From the NCBI GenBank assembly GCA_008360955.1, contig LUCM01001939.1, positions 4,718 to 68,717 of the forward strand: a stretch of DNA of 64,000 nucleotides. The letters are read 5' to 3'. Within the stretch, counting starts at the first letter, position 1. Every line of letters begins with the position of its first letter. Both the position numbers and the translations under genes were made by a program. This DNA comes from Fasciolopsis buskii (Eukaryota; Platyhelminthes; Trematoda; Plagiorchiida; Fasciolidae). Below are positions 57,251 through 64,000 of the stretch, one piece after another. The notes beneath the pieces are model-generated. The model made no database searches. It worked only from the letters and a program-made list of their open reading frames with translations, and was not told where the DNA came from.

Positions 57251-60200
57251 GATGTATGGCAGCTGTGATGGAGTAAATATAGGCAGATATGGTCATCCCT
57301 AGCTCCAGTCGAGAAGAGTGGGTCGTTCCGGCGAAGAAATATATTGGATTGCTTGCCTTTATGCACTTTGTGTTTGGTGCACTTGAACACGAAGTCACTC
57401 GTAGTCTGCTGCTGACGAACGGTCTCAGGAAACTTTTTGTAATCTTGTTAAACATTTACTTAAGTTTTGATTTTTTATCTACAATTATTTGCCTTGCGAA
57501 TCGGTATAGGCTTCCGGTGTCTTACCGAATAATCCAAGGTTGCAGCCATTCCCGTATCCCTTTTGATTTCTGTTGTTCGCGTTTTCTATTTAAGCTAGAT
57601 GAAGGGCCAGGGAGGTTCCTTGTGAGCGCCCGCTGCTCATTCTCGATTGCGACTCGATCAACTTTATATGCGTGAACACAGTCGGGCAAAATTCGAGATC
57701 GGACCTAGCCTGGGAATTGAAGGTGATTGACATGCAATGTTGAGTAGGGAATCAGTTAAGGTCGTTGCATCGGTTTTACGGCTACGGCGATTTTGGTGAT
57801 GGGCTTGCTGATGGAAGTTGAAAGATCACCAAGTAAGGGACTCCAAGTCCTTAGCCGTGTTTAGTACCGAAATTGGCCTATAGTTTATGGAAAGGGAGGC
57901 TGGGTTGCAATGTATTTATGTTACTAAACTCTTGTCAGCAGAGCACTTCATGAAGCCAACTATGGTCAATCAGCTTATCANNNNNNNNNNNNNNNNNNNN
58001 NNNNNTAGATACTGCTCGTGACGAATACCCCTGACTCGACTATCGATCTGGGCAAAATTCTGCACAGTTGCTTACTGTAAACTATAGAACAAACTCCGTA
58101 GTTCACTGCGATCGTGCCCAAACGTAGCCCAGTTCAAAGCCCAGTTGGCAAAGTGACTGGATGTCCCGCTCCTAATTAACCTGACACGAGCTAACATTCG
58201 ATTGGGCGAGTCTTACAAACATGGGTCAGAATTCCAGCCCATAACCGATTGTTCACCATCCGGGATTCATTCCGTGATAATAATCACATTCAGCCTGTGT
58301 AATCCTTGCTATTCATGTTGTCTTGCCCCCTTGACTAACTTGGTGGGGCTGAATAGATAGTCCCAAACCTAAAATACCCCCAAAATCACTCCCATAACTC
58401 AGTTGTGGTTACCAAATTTAACGGAACATGAGCACTGTTCTGCAGGTATGCTGTCGCAACCCAATAATTACCACAAGCTGGCACCCAAGCCAGACTGCTT
58501 CGCTGTTTTGCGTTTCAGATCTCGCATTCGGAGTAGACGCGCTGTTATCGGCTCCGTCCTCGTAATGGCCATTCCAAATCTGCCATCCTACGACTCCTGC
58601 TAGGAACATGCCAGCCAGAACTGTCGCTCGAGTTCTGGCCCGTAAAACCGAAACTACGCCGATTACTGCATTGAATATCTCGGTTCAATTAATTGTAATT
58701 GGATAAAACCACGATTACTTCTATCTCCGGAAGGGCTTGCGCACCTCATATTCCCCACCCGTATTACTGAATAAGATCAAAAGCTGCGACAATAAAAATA
58801 ACAGCATATGGGACATCTTTGGCTGGTGTATTCAAGGGATGTTTTACACAAAATTTCTCTTATCTGACGAACTTCCCAGAGAGCTTACTGCCATCCACAC
58901 GTAAATACAATCAATATTCTTGGGAGTCCCATATCCGCGTTGTTTGAGGGAGCCATGACAGTCTTCCTCCGCCTTCGGCATTTTTTGGCCGATTATTGTT
59001 GTCAGATACGTGTCTTATCCACCTTGCCTGGCGTTCCGCCTGGTTTTCTCTATTTTCATCCAACTACCCTATTACTACCCCTTGTCATCTCTTTATCTCA
59101 AGGATTCCGTCCATTAAATGACGCTCTTGACCTTTGGAGATTCTGGCCCTATCTCAAAATCGGCCGTTGAACTCCGTCCATGTTTTGCGCCAGCAATGCG
59201 CACAATTAGTGCGCCTAAAAACGAGATGACTCGTTGTCCGCCGCTCTCAAACAGTCTCTGGAAACTCTGTGTGGTCTTGGAAAATTAGGTTTCTAGTTTT
59301 TGCTTCTCACTGACATACGTGTACTTTCCCCAATGCTTTGCAGCATTTCATTTCGCTTTCCGGCATGCTTCTCCAATAACGGAGGTTGCCTTCACCCACT
59401 TACCCCTTTTGATTTCTGTCATTTACACTTCTTATGCATCATCCTTGTAAAAATTTGACCTTTGCCTCGCTCATGCATCTCGAAAATGGAGAAATATGCA
59501 TAATTGTTATTGTTAGTATATTGGTATATGCCCCAAGAGGCATGCTTGGTTGCACGATCAATTGTTGCATGGTAATCACCAGTTTCATGGAAGAAGTAAG
59601 TGCACGGGTGATTACGAGCTGTAAATAAAAACAAAAATGGCTTTTTGCGAGGAACAAAGTTTCTTAATGAACCAGTGATGTGCAAGGCAGGCGAAAAGAT
59701 CAATTTCAGGATTGCAGTGGTTGCCGAAGTACGTCGGCAATAACCGTATTTAAACGGGTTAAAAATCGAAAAGAAATTGAATGTCAACGAGGAAAATAAA
59801 CAAAGACCACGAGTACGAGATAAATCATTGCTAAATTGGACCAGAACGCTGCACGGAAGAGCGCTAGTGGCCGACAGATGCCCAGCATTAAAATGGAAAT
59901 GAAAATGTACGTCAGGCATTTTACCGTGGATCCTGCAACCAAAAAATTGAAAGCCTTTCGGGAATGTGAATAGACGAAGAATAATGAAGAATTGGGGCAA
60001 GCATTTGTTTGAAAAAATGAAGAGGGAAAACGTAGTCAGCAGTGCGGAGAAGAATGACGATTAACATCATCTGCATTGCTTCATATATCCGAAGCTGGTA
60101 AGACAATGCGAAACAGAAATGGGTATCTTTGCCTCTTTTGTTTACGTTTGGGGTTGAAGCTGATGGTAGCTACTGGTACATTGATAGCTGCAGTTGTCCA

Positions 60201-61119
60201 GGGGAAAATTGGAGGTGACGTTTGCTGTAGACGATGGTAGCGGCATCTGAAGCAGGGATCTACGTGTGTTTGCCTTTGCGGCGATCAGTTTCCAACGTAA
60301 TGGGTGTATCGACCACGATCGGACAATTCCAGCAGTAATGTAGTGTAATTGGAAGGACTTGTCCGCTCACAGGTCGTAAGCTTTGAGATCAGATTTCGTG
60401 GCCTCGATTTCTAAACAGACTTGCAACAGGGTCATCTGTTTGCGTTGGTGCGTCATGCAGAACAACATCAACGTTCATTTCATCACCGCCGATGGAACAG
60501 ATTGTATTTGTGCGTCCTTAGATAGTTCATCTGAGCCTTGAGCCGGTTTGCTTTCGCGGTGTCGAGACGCGCGAGGATGGCGCCAGAATCTGGACAGTAA
60601 ACTTCTGTTGGGGCACGAGTGCAAACGCGCATATCTGGAACGGAAAAGGGAGAAAAATAGCAGTCTGGAGATATTCAAGTTTAGGGCTCTGGTGCGTATA
60701 ACAGCAAGAACAAGAAGTGACAAATATTACGTAGAAGAACGAGTTAAGTGATGCCAACCTTCCTGCTTGTAATGGGCCAGTTTTCACATGCATCCAGAAT
60801 AAAGGGTTCAGGTGCGAGAATCTGATATGAATAGTTATGTTTATTATTATGCCTTTATGCATACGTACTGTGCAAGATGGAATGTTAGGCGAAAACTTAA
60901 GTTGACACTGTTTCACTGAGGGAGTTTTACTGCCTATGCCTACAATAATATGTACTTATGGAGACTACTAGGATCAAACATTTCCAGGCCTTGTAGATTG
61001 ATTTGAGATAAGACTTCGAGCGTTATATTCGGTTAGCACCCTAGGCGAGGCTCATAGGCCCTATAGGGATCGTGCAAGCTCAAAACATTTTGTACGGTTT
61101 TTGTCTTCCTAATTTTGTT
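57251..61119. other. No recognised gene; one long unassigned minus-strand frame
   Basis: The frame 59419-60000 (-) is open for 193 codons but is Phe/His/Asn-rich with no domain or splice context, so it is probably chance or repeat-derived. Frames at 57289-57675, 58940-59170 and 60527-60916 are likewise unassigned. Bases 57981-58005 are N. Confidence 0.35.
57981..58005. other. Assembly gap (25 N)
   Basis: A run of 25 ambiguous bases. Sequence on the two sides may not be contiguous. Confidence 0.99.
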
Positions 61120-63720
61120 TTAAAGGTAGCGGGGGCACGGGAAATCACCCATAAATGCTGAAGTAGTTTGTCTCATAGGGAGAAATGGTCGATGTTGAGG
61201 AAGTTTTCCTAATTGCTGTTCTCGACATGGGAATTGGCACCAAGGACCCAGCACTTCGCAAGTCCTAATAAGCTGTTCGCTAATTCGGGTGCGGAGGAGC
61301 ACAAAATATGACCAACAATCTTGTGAAAAAGGAAAGGTCAATTTGAATGCTACCCAGCTATAAGGGATCATAGTGCAGCTTTGCAACTTTGCATGTTGTT
61401 TAGCGACGAGAAATATCGCAGAAGTCGTTTTGTAAATGTCTGCTGAACATTTGCTATTTGGAGTGTGCCAGGCTGTCGCTTGTTGGAACACAACATAAAG
61501 CAGTGGTCCAGGAACGGACTTGCATTTGTTTTTCATGTTACCAAGTTATCTTCTAAGGCTCTTAACGTTCTGTGCACCAACCAAATTAGTCTCATAGCGT
61601 TCGTAATTGATTTAGCGTGTGTTCCGACAAGACGCAGTTGCTGACGTTGTGCAAACCAAGGTCTCCGATTGTGTGGGGGTAAGGGGTGAGTTCTTGCTTA
61701 ATTTCAAAGATTCCTGTAGGAATGTGGCATTTATGGGCAAGGATGTTGCTATTGTGGGCCGAGAATTCTATTGATCTAGTTGCGCACCATGAATCAAACG
61801 ACAGCAAATCATTTTTGCATCATCTGGGATGGTGTTGAGGTCCCGGTTGGAAAATGTGCATACAATGTTTATATTGTCTGCAAACAGAAAATGACTACCA
61901 TATTTAATAATGTGAAAAATGTCGTTGATGTCGAGCAGAAACAGTAGTGGATTTAGTAGGCTTCCTTGAATAACCCTACTAGCAATCGGACGAGTCCTAG
62001 GAAGAGCTCCATTCATATTTACTACCTGTAAACTAAAGGTAAAATAAGAAGACAGCCAGGCTAGAAGGGAGCTTGGTGTACCGTGGCTTTTGATTCTCAT
62101 GAGAAGTGTACGACGAGATGCGAACTAAGACCTCCGTAATATCTAATAAAATCACAATCGCCGACTTTTCCTCGTTAGCAGTCCTTGTTACTGTTTAAAA
62201 AATCGATCATTCAGGTATAATATGATTTACCTTGAACGAAACCATGTTGGCCGGCGTTGATGAATTCAGGATCTGAAGAGTAGGGTGTCAACTTATTTTC
62301 TATTATCTTTTCCATAAAACGCGACAAAACTGGGGTGCGATTGATGGGTCTGTAATTAGATGTTTCCTGTTTTGAAACGTTTTGAATTGGGACAATAACG
62401 AATGTTTTCCACTGTTGGAGAAAAAGCCGCAATTTAGGGAAAGATTGGGTAGACTGAAGAAAATTAAGAGGAGGTCTGCACCCCCGAATTTGAAGAGGCC
62501 TAGGGGAACGTTGTCCAATCCAAAGTAGGAAGGCCGTCTCATTTTTGACAACAATGATTTAATATTACTTGGGTGGAATGAAACCTCTGGATGTGATGCA
62601 GAGGAGCCTGGAAGAAAGTTCCCCATATCTACGTTGTCATTGGTCGTCATATATGAGGCGAAAAATTCAGTGAACATCTCTGATATCAGTGGATGGCCAT
62701 TTACTCACGTGCTCCCGAAAATGACAGATGTGATGTGCATAGTAAATGGGAACTTGTTAGTTTCCAGTAGATGTGGCAGTGTCGCAGCCTTGTTGGTAGA
62801 GTGCAACGCTTGAAGGTTTTTCTTCTTTTGAAGAGAATGGTAAAGGGTCTTGATCACCCCAGATAGACGGCTCATTCGCAAAGTCACGGTAAACTCGTTT
62901 GTTCATCTGAATGTTGCCTCGGTTAAATAACACTCTTAAGGCGCTCCGGGGTTCCCAATCCTTTTGGGTTGTACCTCGCTAGGCCGAAGTGGTCAGACCA
63001 TGGAGTTGCGTGAAATCGATCACCGGCAAGTTGATGATCCACTAATAGAAAAAGCTCTCCCAAATTTGGCTAAAAATTATGAGGTGAATTTGGCTCCCTG
63101 AGGCTTATGATATGGTTTATTGAAAGCTGAGGAAGTGATAACAGACGACGAAACCAAAAACTTACAAGCAATCCGAGAATAATCACCTCCGAATAGTTTG
63201 TTATCTACGGACGTGCGCACCTGAGTTAATCGCTTTGTGGAGATAAGACCAAGAATGCTATTGGCCCTTTTGTGTGCCCACGCAGTCCTTTACTGCAGAC
63301 AAGAACGGGAAAGTAATTTTGGGGTGGAGAAGGAGGACCAACAAGCCCCAAGTTCTTTGAAGTTACTTGCTACGAGCTTACGTCTTTGAAGGTCGGCGGC
63401 CGCGTTAAATGAATCGCTTAGTGGTAAGAACTCTGAACGCTGCGTACTAGGGGGACGGGAGATGCAACTGTTCAGTAAGTCCTGACGTCCAATAACCACA
63501 GTCAGCCAGATAGAATCTTAAAGATTATTAAATGTAGTGTTTGCATCATGAGGCTGAAGGGGTCTCTTATGTGTACGAGACTGTCTCCTCCGCGCTTTGT
63601 CATTCTGTCCTTCCTAAAAGTAATGAAACCAATTATAGCAATGTCTCTGTCGGGGGTATAGCCGGTTGGCCATATCTGTGATATAAGTGAAATCATATCT
63701 ACGCGTATATACCAGCAGGT
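61120..63720 (-). mobile_element. Decayed Jockey/CR1-type LINE (EN to thumb)
   Basis: Minus strand from 63720 downward. The endonuclease reads YTPDRDIAIIGFITFRKDRM then TKRGGDSLVHIR (63670-63570), CISRPPST near 63460 and ASNFKELGACWSSFSTPK near 63370. The linker reads EMFTEFFASYMTTNDNV near 62680, then SYFGLDNVPLGLFKFGGAD near 62530. The RT reads NYRPINRTPVLSRFMEKIIE near 62360-62300, GQHGFVQGKS near 62240, LLAWLSSYFTFSLQVVNMNG near 62060-62010, VIQGSLLNPLLFLLDINDIF near 61960 and FLFADNINIV, with FADD changed to FADN, near 61880. Thumb debris reaches about 61120. It is the same family as the plus-strand copy at 55500-57250. Confidence 0.85.
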
Positions 63721-64000
63721 GCAGCGCGTGAACCTTATAGCACTTAAAATGCCTTAGTAGTAATAACGCGTAAATATGGATAACTGGAATAAATATCTTC
63801 GGATTTGTAAGATTTGATTTAGGGTGAAAAGCCGTTGTGAGACAAAGAAGGAATAATGGGTACTGGTGGTAAGGCCATTGGGAAACCATGCCTGGTAAAT
63901 CTTAATCATTCATTAGGCTATGTTTCAGCCCGTTTGTTAGCATTGCCAGTAAGCAGCATGCCTTTGATGAGGAATAAAAAAGCTGTGTGTTGGAGTTTAT
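63721..64000. other. Window end, nothing recognised
   Basis: Short AT-rich sequence beyond the LINE 5' part. The minus-strand frame here is read-through of the LINE. Confidence 0.35.

Noticed and set aside
59419..60000. 193-codon minus-strand open frame as a gene
   Set aside because: Composition is Phe/His/Asn-rich, with no domain, no heptads and no splice context. Kept only as an unassigned frame.

Overview
This looks like a piece of a large, repeat-laden invertebrate nuclear genome, most likely a flatworm (tapeworm or fluke). The grounds are spliced genes with GT-AG introns from 44 bp to 8.4 kb, very sparse coding sequence, and dense decayed LINEs, Ty3/Gypsy elements and tRNA-headed SINEs. 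The RTE-type LINEs and CsRn1-like Gypsy fragments resemble those known from trematodes and cestodes. The taxon is an inference. No prokaryotic signal is present. A run of 25 N (57981-58005) marks an assembly gap.

Bases 606-30022 (+) hold one large coiled-coil gene that I assembled by hand from splice sites and reading phase. The model has 14 exons (606-655, 1190-3304, 3533-3641, 7221-7336, 9773-10051, 13189-13480, 14062-14191, 18275-18363, 26758-27016, 27591-27624, 28023-28124, 28193-28208, 29491-29548, 29898-30022). They sum to 3774 nt, that is 1257 codons plus a stop, with every junction phase-compatible. The protein has no family I recognise. It contains degenerate repeats with a spacing near 43 or 86 residues, a Ser/Thr-rich stretch and a possible KEN box. 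Exons 1, 10, 12 and 13 are the least certain.

Its introns are filled with dead retrotransposons. Minus-strand LINE fragments lie at 5220-6250, 11290-12900, 17310-17860 and 22400-24130, and a plus-strand RTE copy at 24690-26120. Two copies of a tRNA-derived SINE lie at 20331-20514 and 24540-24672. The same stretch holds two fold-back structures and a long palindrome.

From 30 to 45 kb the sequence is gene-poor. It has a 57-bp minisatellite (32597-32824), a minus-strand Gypsy pol remnant (33250-34790), a possible Gypsy gag remnant (35030-35440, +), a third SINE (35888-36078, +), a mag-like Gypsy remnant (37860-40150, +) and a CsRn1-like Gypsy remnant (41870-43640, +). A compact two-exon gene for a 72-residue coiled-coil protein lies on the minus strand at 45226-45488; it is the only other probable cellular gene.

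From 46.8 to 64 kb the window is a graveyard of CR1/Jockey-type LINEs: 46840-50000 (-), 52080-54550 (-), 55500-57250 (+) and 61120-63720 (-). All are broken by stops and frameshifts, and most long open frames here are antisense shadows of them. No RNA gene, CRISPR array or intact mobile element was found.
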